A DNA stretch of 64,000 nucleotides from NCBI RefSeq assembly GCF_000716435.1, contig NZ_JNWO01000007.1, positions 682,001 through 746,000 on the forward strand. Reading direction: 5' to 3'. The notes beneath the pieces are model-generated. The model made no database searches and was not told where the DNA came from. It saw only the letters and a program-made list of their open reading frames with translations. This stretch comes from Streptomyces xylophagus. GTDB lineage: Bacteria; Actinomycetota; Actinomycetes; Streptomycetales; Streptomycetaceae. Position numbers and translations under genes: made by a program. Within the stretch, counting starts at the first letter, position 1. Each line of letters starts with the position of its first letter. This document shows positions 45,203 to 54,122 of the stretch, piece after piece.

Positions 45203-45808
45203 ATGACGAAGATCGACACGAGCCGCCCGGAGTCCGTGCTGCCGACCCCGTCGCACACGGTCGGCCCGTTCTACGGCTACGCGCTGCCGTTCCCCGGCGG
45301 CGGTGACATCGCGCCGGTCGGGCACCCGGACACGATCACCGTCCAGGGATACGTCTACGACGGCGAGGGCAATCCCCTCCCGGACGCCTTCGTGGAGTTG
45401 TGGGGTCCCGACCCCGACGGCAACGTGTCCACGACCGACGGCTCGATCCGGCGCGACCCGGCCAGTGGCGGCTATCTCGGCCGCAACGGCGTGGAGTTCA
45501 CCGGCTGGGGCCGTATCCAGACCGACGCCAACGGACACTGGTACGCGCGGACGCTGCGGCCCGGTGCGCGCGGGCAGAGCGCCCCGTACCTGAGCGCGTG
45601 CGTCTTCGCGCGCGGACTGCTGGTGCACCTGTTCACCCGGATCTACCTGCCCGGCGACGAGGCCGCGCTCGCCGCCGACCCGCTGCTGTCCGGGCTGGAC
45701 CCGGCGCGGCGCGACACGCTGATCGCGCAGGACGACGGCAGGGGCACATACCGTTTCGACATCCGCCTTCAGGGCGAAGGCGAAACGGTCTTCCTGGAGT
45801 TCCAGTGA
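45203..45808 (+). CDS. pcaG: protocatechuate 3,4-dioxygenase alpha subunit
   Basis: The 201-residue alpha subunit has the same beta-sandwich as PcaH but lacks the iron ligands, as expected. The start TPSHTVGPFYGYALPF is characteristic of PcaG. It helps form the substrate pocket of the heterodimer. The stop overlaps the pcaB GTG start (GTGA). Confidence 0.92.
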   Translation: MTKIDTSRPESVLPTPSHTVGPFYGYALPFPGGGDIAPVGHPDTITVQGYVYDGEGNPLPDAFVELWGPDPDGNVSTTDGSIRRDPASGGYLGRNGVEFTGWGRIQTDANGHWYARTLRPGARGQSAPYLSACVFARGLLVHLFTRIYLPGDEAALAADPLLSGLDPARRDTLIAQDDGRGTYRFDIRLQGEGETVFLEFQ

Positions 45809-47139
45809 CAGCTGCCGATCCGTCGGACACCGGCCTGCTCGCCCCCGGGTGGGCCGGCTCCCCCGCCGCGTCCGCGACGAGCGACACCGCGTATCTACGG
45901 GCGCTGCTCGACGCGGAGGCCGCGCTCACCCGCGCCCAGGCCGCCCTTGGGCTCGCGCCCGCCGAGGCGGCGACGGCGGTGACGGCCGCGGCCGACGTGG
46001 ACCGTTTCGACGTACGGTCCCTCGCGGAACGCGCGCGCGGCGGCGGGAACCCGGTGATTCCCCTGGTCGCGGATCTGACGAAGGCGGTCGGCGGGGAGTA
46101 CGGCCCCTACGTCCACCGGGGCGCGACCAGCCAGGACATCATGGACACCGCCACGATGCTGGTCGCCACCCGCACCCTGGACCTGGTCCTCGGCGACCTC
46201 GCGCGCACGGAACAGGCGCTGGCCCGGCTGGCCGCCGACCACCGCGACACCGCGATGCCGGGCCGGACGCTCACCCAGCACGCCGTACCGACGACCTTCG
46301 GGCTGAAGGCCGCCGGGTGGCGGTCGTTGGTGCTCGACGCACGGGACCGGGTGCGTGTCGTACGGGACGGGCTGCCCGCTCAACTCGGGGGCGCGGCGGG
46401 CACGTTGGCCGCCTTCACGGCGTACGGCGCGGAGGACGCGCTCGCGCTGCCGGCGGCCTACACCCGTGAACTCGGGCTCCGGGAACCACTGTTGCCCTGG
46501 CACACGCTTCGTACGCCGATCGCCGATCTCGCCGGGTGTCTGGCCTTCGCGGCGGGGGCGCTGGGCAAGGTCGCCGCCGATGTGCTCGTCCTGTGCCGGA
46601 CGGAGGTCGCCGAGGTCTCGGAGGGCAGTGGCGGGGGTTCGTCGGCGATGCCGCACAAGGCGAATCCCGTCCGGTCCACGCTGATCGCCGCCGCAGCGCG
46701 CCGGGCACCGCAGCTCGCGGCCGTCCTCTACGGCTCGTTGACGGCCGAGGACGAGCGGCCGGCCGGTGCCTGGCATGCCGAGTGGGAGCCGTTGCGGGAC
46801 CTGCTGCGGCTGGTCGGCGGTGCCGCGCGGGATGCCGCCGAGCTGGCCGAGGGGCTGCGGGTGCACCCGGACGTGATGCGTGAACACCTCGGTCTTACCC
46901 ATGGGTTGATCGTCTCCGAGCGGCTGTCGGCCGAGCTGGCGCCGCTGCTCGGGCGGGCGCGGGCGAAGGAGTTGCTGACGGAGGTCGCCCGGCGGACGTA
47001 CGCGGAGGGCCGACCGCTGCCCGAACTTCTCGCCGGTGAGCCGGAGTTGAAGGATCTCGATCTCTCCGCGCTGACCGACCCCGCCCGTTACACGGGTTCC
47101 GCCGGAGCCCTCACCGACCGTGCGCTGGAGCGACGTTGA
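45805..47139 (+). CDS. pcaB: 3-carboxy-cis,cis-muconate cycloisomerase
   Basis: This 444-residue enzyme of the fumarase/aspartase superfamily forms 4-carboxymuconolactone. GATSQDIMDTATML and the loop signature GGSSAMPHKANP, with the catalytic Ser, are present. The GTG at 45805 overlaps the pcaG stop. Its own stop overlaps the TTG start of pcaL, continuing the tightly coupled operon. Confidence 0.92.
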   Translation: MTAADPSDTGLLAPGWAGSPAASATSDTAYLRALLDAEAALTRAQAALGLAPAEAATAVTAAADVDRFDVRSLAERARGGGNPVIPLVADLTKAVGGEYGPYVHRGATSQDIMDTATMLVATRTLDLVLGDLARTEQALARLAADHRDTAMPGRTLTQHAVPTTFGLKAAGWRSLVLDARDRVRVVRDGLPAQLGGAAGTLAAFTAYGAEDALALPAAYTRELGLREPLLPWHTLRTPIADLAGCLAFAAGALGKVAADVLVLCRTEVAEVSEGSGGGSSAMPHKANPVRSTLIAAAARRAPQLAAVLYGSLTAEDERPAGAWHAEWEPLRDLLRLVGGAARDAAELAEGLRVHPDVMREHLGLTHGLIVSERLSAELAPLLGRARAKELLTEVARRTYAEGRPLPELLAGEPELKDLDLSALTDPARYTGSAGALTDRALERR

Positions 47140-48254
47140 CCGAGACACTTCTCAACTTCCGTGCCGAGGGGCCCGATTCCGCTCCCCCGCTGCTGCTCGG
47201 GCCCTCGCTGGGCACGTCGTACGCCCTGTGGGACAAGGTCGCGCCCGAACTGTCCATCACCCACCGGGTGATCCGCTGGGACCTGCCCGGGCACGGTGGT
47301 TCGGCGGCCGGGCTGATCGGTCCCGGGGCGACAGTCGGTGACCTCGCCGACCTGGTGCTCGCGCTCGCCGACTCCCTCGGGATCGAGCAATTCGCCTACG
47401 CGGGCGTGTCGTTGGGGGGTGCGGTCGGGCTGCATCTCGCGGTGGAGCATCCCGAGCGGGTGTCGTCGCTCGGCGTCATCTGTTCCTCGGCGCACTTCAA
47501 CGGGGCGAAGCCGTGGGAGGAACGGGCCGCGCGGGTACGGAGCGAAGGGCTGGGGTGGCTGGTCGAGAACGCCGACTCCCGTTGGTTCACGCCCGGGTTC
47601 ACCGTGCCGGAGCTGGTGGCCGACCAGCGTGACGCCGACCCGGGCGCGTACGCCGCGTGCTGTGACGCGCTGGCCGCGTACGACCTGCGGGAGCGGCTTC
47701 CGGAGATCGGCGCGCGGACGTTGGTGATCGCGGGGCGCGAGGACCCGGCGACGCCGCCGGCGCATCTGCGGGAGATCGCGGACGCGGTGGCGGGCTCGGC
47801 CCTCGTCGAGATTCCGGGTGCTTCACATCTGGCGGTCGCGCAGTGCCCGGAGGCTGTTCTCACGGCGCTGCGGGCTCATCTCGGCGGGGGTGCGAAGCGT
47901 GGGATGGAGGTCCGGCGGGAGGTGCTCGGTGATGCCCACGTGGACCGGGCGCAGGCTCGGCAGACGGCGTTCACCGCGCGGTTCCAGGACTTCATCTCAC
48001 GGTATGCGTGGGGGGAGATCTGGACCGACCCGACATTGACGCGGCGCGAGCGGAGCATGGTCACGCTGACGGCGTTGATCGCTCATGGGCATTACGACGA
48101 GTTGGCCATGCATGTGCGGGCGGCTCGGCGTAATGGGCTCACGGCGGAGGAGATCGGGGCGGTGTTGATGCAGAGTGCGGTGTATTGCGGGGTGCCTGCG
48201 GCGAACTCGGCGTTTGCTGTGGCGCAGCGGGTGTTGGGGGAAGAGGGCGACTAA
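47136..48254 (+). CDS. pcaL: fused 3-oxoadipate enol-lactonase/4-carboxymuconolactone decarboxylase
   Basis: This 372-residue fusion joins PcaD and PcaC. Residues 1-245 are an alpha/beta hydrolase with nucleophile Ser in GVSLGG (near 93) and His in GASHLAV (near 229). Residues 255-372 are the decarboxylase domain with RYAWGEIWTDPTLTRRERSMVTL and AVYCGVPAANSAF. It performs two successive steps, from carboxymuconolactone to 3-oxoadipate. The rare TTG start overlaps the pcaB stop (TTGA). It is the last gene before the repeat region. Confidence 0.92.
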   Translation: MTETLLNFRAEGPDSAPPLLLGPSLGTSYALWDKVAPELSITHRVIRWDLPGHGGSAAGLIGPGATVGDLADLVLALADSLGIEQFAYAGVSLGGAVGLHLAVEHPERVSSLGVICSSAHFNGAKPWEERAARVRSEGLGWLVENADSRWFTPGFTVPELVADQRDADPGAYAACCDALAAYDLRERLPEIGARTLVIAGREDPATPPAHLREIADAVAGSALVEIPGASHLAVAQCPEAVLTALRAHLGGGAKRGMEVRREVLGDAHVDRAQARQTAFTARFQDFISRYAWGEIWTDPTLTRRERSMVTLTALIAHGHYDELAMHVRAARRNGLTAEEIGAVLMQSAVYCGVPAANSAFAVAQRVLGEEGD

Positions 48255-48296
48255 GGGGGTGGGGGTGGCGTTGTGTGTCGGCTGCGGCTGCGTCGT

Positions 48297-48588
48297 GGCT
48301 GGTCGCGCAGTTCCCCGCGCCCCTAAAGACATGGGCTGGCCTGAATTTTTCAGGGGCGCGCATATCCTCGCGCCCTAAAGACTTGGGCTGGCCTGAGTTT
48401 TTCAGGGGCGCGCATATCCTCGCGCCCTAAAGACTTGGGCTGGCCTGAGTTTTTCAGGAGCGCGCATATCCTCGCGCCCTAAAGACTTGGGCTGGCCTGA
48501 GTTTTTCAGGAGCGCGTATATCCTCGCGCTCTTAGAAGCTTGGGCTGACCTGCGTTTTCAAGGGGCGCGGGGAACTGCGCGACCAGCC
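48297..48588. repeat. 28-bp inverted arms enclosing four 52-bp tandem repeats
   Basis: Left arm 48297-48324 and right arm 48561-48588 are perfect inverted copies of the 28-nt element also found at 3297-3324. The loop between them holds four 52-bp units starting at 48325, 48377, 48429 and 48481, plus a partial fifth at 48533. Each unit contains hairpins CCTGA-GTTTT-TCAGG and GGGCGCG-CATATCCT-CGCGCCC. The intergenic space of 361 bp lies between the convergent pcaL and STAND ATPase genes, so the structure can act as a two-way terminator. No gene is seen in it. Confidence 0.85.
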
Positions 48589-48615
48589 CCCACCGGCCCG
48601 CAGCCGAACAACAAC

Positions 48616-51300
48616 TCAACGCAACCCCCTCCCCGTCTCCAACACCTCCCGCGCCTGAGTCACCAAGCCGTCCGCCCCACACGAACGCGCAAGCGTCAGA
48701 CCCCTGTTGATCTCCGCCACCGACCTCGCCGCGATGCCGTACTCCACCCGCGCCGCCGCATGCTCGTACTGACAAGGGGATGACTCCAGGTACGCAACAG
48801 CCTGCGCAGCAAGCCGTACCGCGCGCTGCCCCGTTTCCAGCGCGGCGGCGCAGCGCAGGGCCTCGCCGATCGCCGTGTCCGTGCCGAAGCGTTCGGCCTG
48901 GCGGCGGGCGTCGGAGGCGAGTTGGGCGGCTCGGGTCGGGTCCTCGACGGCGAGGGCGCGGGCGAGGTCGACGGCCCATGGGACCAGTACCGGGTTGTGG
49001 TGGCCGCGTACGGTCGCCGCCTTCGCGGCCTGTTCCAGTTCGTTGATGCCGTCCTTCGTGCGGCCGACGGCGAGCAGCAGCCGGCCGCGCACGCAGCGCG
49101 GGTCGGGCAGCACGATGGTGGACGGGTACGGCGGGGCGAAGCCGTACTGGTCGGCGATCTCCCAGGCCTCGTCGACATGGCCGCGGGCGAGCAGGGTGTC
49201 GACCAGGTTGAAGGTCGCCGACCAGTACAGGGGCAGTCCGCGGCCGACGCGTTCGGCCAGGCGCAGGGACTCGCGCAGCGAGATCTCCGCCTCGCGGAGA
49301 CGGCCGCGCCTGCGGTGGCCGAGGCCGACGTAGGCGTGCGCGATGGAGAGGTGGCCGCCGCTCCAGCCGGCGGACACGTAGGTGCGCAGGGCTTCGTTGT
49401 ACAGGCTCTCCGCGCGGTCCAGGCGGTCCGTGTAGGCGTACGCGCTGGCCAGCATCATGAGGATCTCGAGGCCCCACTCGGTGTCGGTCCACCCGAGTCC
49501 GGGAGCGAGCCGTCCATTGACGAGAGCGCGGTCGCACAGCTCGACGACCTCCTCGGCGTTCTCGCCGTGGGTCATCGCGTCGAAGCCGCGCAGGATCAGC
49601 AGGGCCCGCTCGGAGTTGTCCCGGCCGGCGCAGGTCGCGGCGAGTTCGGCGAGCCGCTCGGAGCGTCCCGGGGAGGTGCTCTCGCCCGCGTGGATGCCCT
49701 CCCACATGTACTGCACGGCCTGCAGCCGCATCCGGGCGGCGCCCGGTGCGTGCCGGGCGGCCTCCGCCTCCACGGTGCGGACGGCCTCCTCCAGCTGGTC
49801 GTTGTGGAGCAGTGCCTGGGACAGCCGGAAAACGGCGTCCACGCGTGCGTGGCCGTCGAGGCCCGGCATGCCGAGGGCGGTCTGGAGGTGGCCGATGGTG
49901 GTGGCGGGCGCGGTGAGGAGGGTGGCGCAGCCGAGTTCGTAGAGCACGTGCGCGTGGGTCTCGGCGAGCGGCGGCTCCAGGAGGGCACGCTCCAGACAGC
50001 GGCGGGCCGCGTCGGGGGCGCCGATGGAGAGGTGTTCCCGGGCGGCCTCGCGCAGCTGCTCGACGAGTTCCTGGTCGTCGTCCGGGTGCACCTGGAGGAG
50101 GTGCCGTGAGGCGGAGGCGGCGCCGAGCCCGGAGTCGGTGACGACCTGGGCGGCGATGCCGTGCATGGCCGTCCGCACGCCACCGGGGATGGAGTCGTAG
50201 ACGGCGCTGGCGATCAGCGGGTGGACGAACTCCAGCTCGCCTGCGCCGGCTTGGGACGCGGCGGGGTCGGGTGCGGTGAGGATGCGGGCGTTGCGGAGCA
50301 GCTCGCCGCAGCGGCCCGCCTCGTCGCGGCCCATGGTGGCGAGCTTGGCCACGAGGTTCACGGAGATGCCGGTGCCGAGGATGGCGGCGGCCCAGGCGAA
50401 CCGGGTGGCTTCCAGACCCAGGTCGTCCAGGCGGGCGACGAGTCCGCCGCCGCGCGCGGAGCGGTTCAGGGCGCGCAGTTCGGCGGCCGATGCCTCGACG
50501 GGTTCGAGTGCGCTGTCCTTCACCTTGGCGAGCAGTTCGACGGTCTCGTACGGGTTGCCCGCGGTGACCGCCCACACCTCGCGGCAGAACGCGGCGTCGG
50601 CGTGCGGGCCGAGGGTGGCGTGGGTGAGTCCGGCGGTGGCTTCCGGGGTGAGGGACTTCAGGGTGGTGATCTGTTGGCCGGCGGAGCCCGCGATCGCGTC
50701 CAGGTGGCGGGCGCTCTCGCCGCCGGCCTCGCCGGGCCTGCGGGCGACCAGGAGCAGGACGGACAGGTCGTCGAGGCGTTCGACGAACGCGGCGAGCCAG
50801 CGCAGGGTCTCCTGGTCGGCCCAGTGGGCGTCGTCGACCATCAGGACCAGCGGCCAGTCGCGCTTGGCGAGGCGGCGCACCGCGGCGACCAGACCGTCGC
50901 ACACGCCCTGCGGATCGGCCTGCCGCTCGCCCGGTTCGGTGACGCCGAGGGCGGGGCCGGCGATGTCGTACCAGTCGCCGAGGTACTCGCGTGCCTCCTC
51001 GGGCATCAGCGAGATCAGGGCGGGCTGCAGCAACTGCCGTACGACGTTGAAGGGGACGGACTTGAGGGTCTCGCCGCCGCGGGCCTGCCAGACCGTGCAG
51101 CCGCGTGCCTCGGCGATGCGCCGGGCCTCCGCGAGCAGCGCCGTCTTGCCGAATCCGGCCTCGCCGCCGACCATCAGCAGGCTGCCCGAGGACGACTGAT
51201 CCGCGCGCAGGGTGTCGATCGCCCGCGCCACACCCGCGAGTTCCTCGTCGCGCTCCCACAGAGAGGCCGAGGAGGCCTCCGGAGGCCGTTCCTCCGTCAT
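48616..51300 (-). CDS. STAND-type AAA ATPase without LuxR DNA-binding domain
   Basis: This 894-residue protein resembles large LuxR (LAL/MalT-like) regulators: an AAA domain with Walker A GGEAGFGKTA (about 43-52) and Walker B LVLMVDDAHWAD, then a long TPR-like helical region. LAL proteins end with a GerE helix-turn-helix; here the chain stops after RGLTLARSCGADGLVTQAREVLETGRGLR and no such domain follows. It may act on a partner rather than on DNA. GGGGAGG lies 7 nt before the ATG at 51300. It is divergent from the transporter gene. Confidence 0.83.
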   Translation of the reverse strand: MTEERPPEASSASLWERDEELAGVARAIDTLRADQSSSGSLLMVGGEAGFGKTALLAEARRIAEARGCTVWQARGGETLKSVPFNVVRQLLQPALISLMPEEAREYLGDWYDIAGPALGVTEPGERQADPQGVCDGLVAAVRRLAKRDWPLVLMVDDAHWADQETLRWLAAFVERLDDLSVLLLVARRPGEAGGESARHLDAIAGSAGQQITTLKSLTPEATAGLTHATLGPHADAAFCREVWAVTAGNPYETVELLAKVKDSALEPVEASAAELRALNRSARGGGLVARLDDLGLEATRFAWAAAILGTGISVNLVAKLATMGRDEAGRCGELLRNARILTAPDPAASQAGAGELEFVHPLIASAVYDSIPGGVRTAMHGIAAQVVTDSGLGAASASRHLLQVHPDDDQELVEQLREAAREHLSIGAPDAARRCLERALLEPPLAETHAHVLYELGCATLLTAPATTIGHLQTALGMPGLDGHARVDAVFRLSQALLHNDQLEEAVRTVEAEAARHAPGAARMRLQAVQYMWEGIHAGESTSPGRSERLAELAATCAGRDNSERALLILRGFDAMTHGENAEEVVELCDRALVNGRLAPGLGWTDTEWGLEILMMLASAYAYTDRLDRAESLYNEALRTYVSAGWSGGHLSIAHAYVGLGHRRRGRLREAEISLRESLRLAERVGRGLPLYWSATFNLVDTLLARGHVDEAWEIADQYGFAPPYPSTIVLPDPRCVRGRLLLAVGRTKDGINELEQAAKAATVRGHHNPVLVPWAVDLARALAVEDPTRAAQLASDARRQAERFGTDTAIGEALRCAAALETGQRAVRLAAQAVAYLESSPCQYEHAAARVEYGIAARSVAEINRGLTLARSCGADGLVTQAREVLETGRGLR

Positions 51301-51457
51301 CCCGATACCTCCCCAGTGGCCCGAACGACGTACAACCCTTGAGCGTAGCCGTCCGGATGCCGAAGTGGAGGCCGGTCCGGGGAGCTGTTGCCGCATCGGG
51401 TGACACCTGACCGCAGTCAGGACGGATGAACGTGACGAACGGTCAAGAGGCGCTGAA

Positions 51458-52828
51458 ATGAAGGTGTTTTCCAATCAATCACGACCCGTCCCGGACAGGC
51501 CTGCCGTACGGGCCCTGATCGCGGGCTCGGTGGGCAATTTCCTCGAGTGGTACGAGTTCGGTGTCTACGGCTACTTCGCGACGGTGATCGCCGCGCGGTT
51601 CTTCACACCGGAGGGCGCCGGCACCGCCGAGGGGCTGGTGCGGACGTACGCCGCGTTCGCGCTGGCGTTCTTCTTCCGGCCGGTCGGCGCCGCCCTGTTC
51701 GGCCGGCTCGGCGACCGCGTGGGCCGGCGCCCGGTGCTGATCCTGGTGATCGCGCTGATGACCGGCGCGACGACGCTGATCGGCGCGCTGCCGACGTACG
51801 CCGCGGTCGGCGCCCTCGCGCCCTGGCTGCTCACGTTTCTGAGGGTCGTTCAGGGACTGTCCGCGGGTGGGGAGTTCGGGGGTGCGGTGTCGCTGCTGAC
51901 GGAGTTCGCACCGCCGGGCCGGCGGGGGCTGTACGGGGCGTGGCAGTCGTTCACCGTGGCGCTGGGGCTGTTGGGCGGGGCGGGGGCGGCGGCGCTGCTC
52001 GCGAGCGTGCTCGGTCCCGGTCAACTGGGCGACTGGGGCTGGCGGTTGCCGTTCCTGCTGACGCTGCCGCTGGGGCTCGGCGCGCTGTGGCTCCGGCTGC
52101 GGCTGGACGAGACGCCGTCGTTCCGGAGCGAGCCGGTACGGGAGGTGCCGCCCGCACGGGAGGTCCGCGCGGCGATCGTGCTGGGCGCGGGGCGGGTGAT
52201 GGGGTGGGCGGCGGCCGGTTACACCTTCCTGGTGGTGCTGCCGTCGTATCTGCAGCACACGCTCGGCGCGAGCTTCCGGCAGGCGCTGCTCGCCACGGCC
52301 CTGGCCAACGTGGGTTTCGCGGTCAGCATCCTCCCGGCCGGGCTGCTGAGCGACCGGGTGGGGCGGCGGCCGGTGATGCTGACGGGCGCCGGACTGGTGG
52401 TGGTGCTGTCCGTGCCGTTGCTCAACCTCCTTCAGGACGACGGGACTTCGAACCTGGTGAAGGGTGCGTGGGTGTTCGGTGCGGGTGCGGTGGTGGGGCT
52501 CATGGCGGGGCCCGGCCCGGCGATGCTCTCGGAGATGTTCCCGACGAGCGTGCGCTGCACCGGTCTGGGACTCGCCTACGCCCTGTCCAATGCCGTCTTC
52601 TCGGGGTGCGCCGGGCTCATCATCACGCAGAGCGTCGAACGGACCGGCAACGCGGACATCCCCGCGTACTACGCGGCGGCGGCCTGCGCGGTGAGCGCGC
52701 TCGCGATTGCCAAGTCCCCGGCGAAAAAAGCAAGTTGGGAGGACACGGATGCGGGTGATCGGGCTGATGTCCGGGACGTCGTACGACGCGATCGACGCGG
52801 CGGCGGCCGGGCTGCACCTCGTCGGTGA
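51458..52828 (+). CDS. MFS transporter, metabolite:H+ symporter family
   Basis: This 456-residue, 12-helix permease is of the MHS subfamily (KgtP/ShiA/ProP-like). Markers are GSVGNFLEWYEFGVYGYFATV at the N-terminus, RLGDRVGRRPVLI between helices 2 and 3, and RVVQGLSAGGEFGGA. It probably imports an organic acid or similar solute. GAGG is 7 nt upstream of the ATG at 51458. Its last 80 bp overlap the anmK gene in another frame; the overlapping tail is Arg/Asp-rich and not membrane embedded. Confidence 0.86.
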   Translation: MKVFSNQSRPVPDRPAVRALIAGSVGNFLEWYEFGVYGYFATVIAARFFTPEGAGTAEGLVRTYAAFALAFFFRPVGAALFGRLGDRVGRRPVLILVIALMTGATTLIGALPTYAAVGALAPWLLTFLRVVQGLSAGGEFGGAVSLLTEFAPPGRRGLYGAWQSFTVALGLLGGAGAAALLASVLGPGQLGDWGWRLPFLLTLPLGLGALWLRLRLDETPSFRSEPVREVPPAREVRAAIVLGAGRVMGWAAAGYTFLVVLPSYLQHTLGASFRQALLATALANVGFAVSILPAGLLSDRVGRRPVMLTGAGLVVVLSVPLLNLLQDDGTSNLVKGAWVFGAGAVVGLMAGPGPAMLSEMFPTSVRCTGLGLAYALSNAVFSGCAGLIITQSVERTGNADIPAYYAAAACAVSALAIAKSPAKKASWEDTDAGDRADVRDVVRRDRRGGGRAAPRR

Positions 52829-53903
52829 CAGTGTCGTACTGGAGCCGCTCGGGATGGTGAGCACGCCGTACGACGAGGAGCTGCGCGAGGCGCTCGCGGC
52901 GGCGCTGCCGCCGGCGGCCACCACGCTGGCCGAGGTGTGCCGGCTGGACACCCTGATCGGGCGGGCCTTCGCCGCGGCGGCCGTGCGGGCGAACGGCGAA
53001 CTGTGCGACGGACGGGCCGAGTTGGTGGCCTCGCACGGGCAGACCGTCTATCACTGGGTGGAGGGCGGCACGGTGCACGGCACCCTGCAACTGGGGCAGC
53101 CGGCCTGGATCGCGGAGGCGACCGGGCTGCCCGTGGTCGCCGACTTCCGGCCGCGCGACATCGCCGCCGGCGGCCAGGGCGCGCCGCTCGTCAGCCTGGT
53201 CGACCTGCTGTGGCTGCGCGGCCGTCCCGGCACCCCGGTCGCGCTCAACCTCGGCGGGATCGCCAACCTCACCGCACCCGACGGCACGGCCTTCGACACC
53301 GGACCGGCGTGCGCACTGATCGACGCGGCGGCGCGCGGGTTCAGCGGCGGGCGACTGGCCTACGACGCGGAGGGCGCCCTCGCGGCGCGCGGAACCGTCC
53401 ACGAGCCGTTGCTGGAGCGGTTGTCGAGCGAGCCGTACTACGCGCTGCCCGCACCGAAGACGACCGGCAAGGAGCTGTTCCACCTCGGCTATCTCCAGGA
53501 CGCGCTGGCCGGTCTGGGCACCCTGCCCGCCGAGGACGTCATCGCGACCCTCACCCTTCTCACGGCCCGCACGGTCGCGGACGCCGTCCGCTCGGTGGCC
53601 GCGACGGAGGTCATCACCTCGGGCGGCGGCACCCGCAACCCGGTCCTGATGGCCCTGCTCGCCGCCGAACTCCCGGGCGTCCCGCTGCGCACCTCCGACG
53701 AACTGGGCCTGCCGTCCGCCGCGAAGGAGGCGTATGCCTTCGCCGTCCTCGGCTTCCTCACAGCACACGGCCTGCCGGGCACGGTCCCGACGAGCACCGG
53801 CGCCCGCCATCCGAGCGTGCTCGGGTCGGTGACGCCGGGGCGGCGGGGTTTGCGGTTGCCTCCGGCGGTGGGACGGGGGCCGGTGCGGCTCGTGTTGGGG
53901 TGA
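52749..53903 (+). CDS. anmK: anhydro-N-acetylmuramic acid kinase
   Basis: This 384-residue kinase of peptidoglycan recycling hydrolyses and phosphorylates 1,6-anhydro-MurNAc to MurNAc-6-phosphate. GLMSGTSYDAID at the start is the phosphate-binding motif (usually GLMSGTSxDGID). ASHGQTVYHW, GQPAWIAEATGLPVVADFRPRDIAAGGQGAPLV and TSGGGTRNPVL are conserved. The ATG at 52749 follows GGGAGG at 6 nt. It overlaps the transporter gene, which could import a cell-wall fragment; that role is inferred. Confidence 0.9.
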   Translation: MRVIGLMSGTSYDAIDAAAAGLHLVGDSVVLEPLGMVSTPYDEELREALAAALPPAATTLAEVCRLDTLIGRAFAAAAVRANGELCDGRAELVASHGQTVYHWVEGGTVHGTLQLGQPAWIAEATGLPVVADFRPRDIAAGGQGAPLVSLVDLLWLRGRPGTPVALNLGGIANLTAPDGTAFDTGPACALIDAAARGFSGGRLAYDAEGALAARGTVHEPLLERLSSEPYYALPAPKTTGKELFHLGYLQDALAGLGTLPAEDVIATLTLLTARTVADAVRSVAATEVITSGGGTRNPVLMALLAAELPGVPLRTSDELGLPSAAKEAYAFAVLGFLTAHGLPGTVPTSTGARHPSVLGSVTPGRRGLRLPPAVGRGPVRLVLG

Positions 53904-54122
53904 GCGGGCTCGTGTGGTGTGAGCGGTCGAGCAGCGAGGTGGGACCAGTTCCGGCGAGCGGGTGCAGCCGGGAACAGGGCGGGAGCCGTCGGGCCCGGGG
54001 TCGGTCACGTCGGCAGCCGGGGCGCCGAAGAACACCTCGCTCCCGGCCGCCGTTCCACCCCGGCGATCGATTGGGCCGGATCCTCTCATCCCGCTTTCAC
54101 CGACGCCTCATACGGTAGGTAC

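Noticed and set aside
48325..48532. CRISPR-like array
   Set aside because: The 52-bp units follow each other directly with no spacers, and no cas gene is present. They are tandem repeats inside a palindrome.
48616..51300. LuxR family transcriptional regulator
   Set aside because: No C-terminal helix-turn-helix is encoded in this frame before the stop codon.
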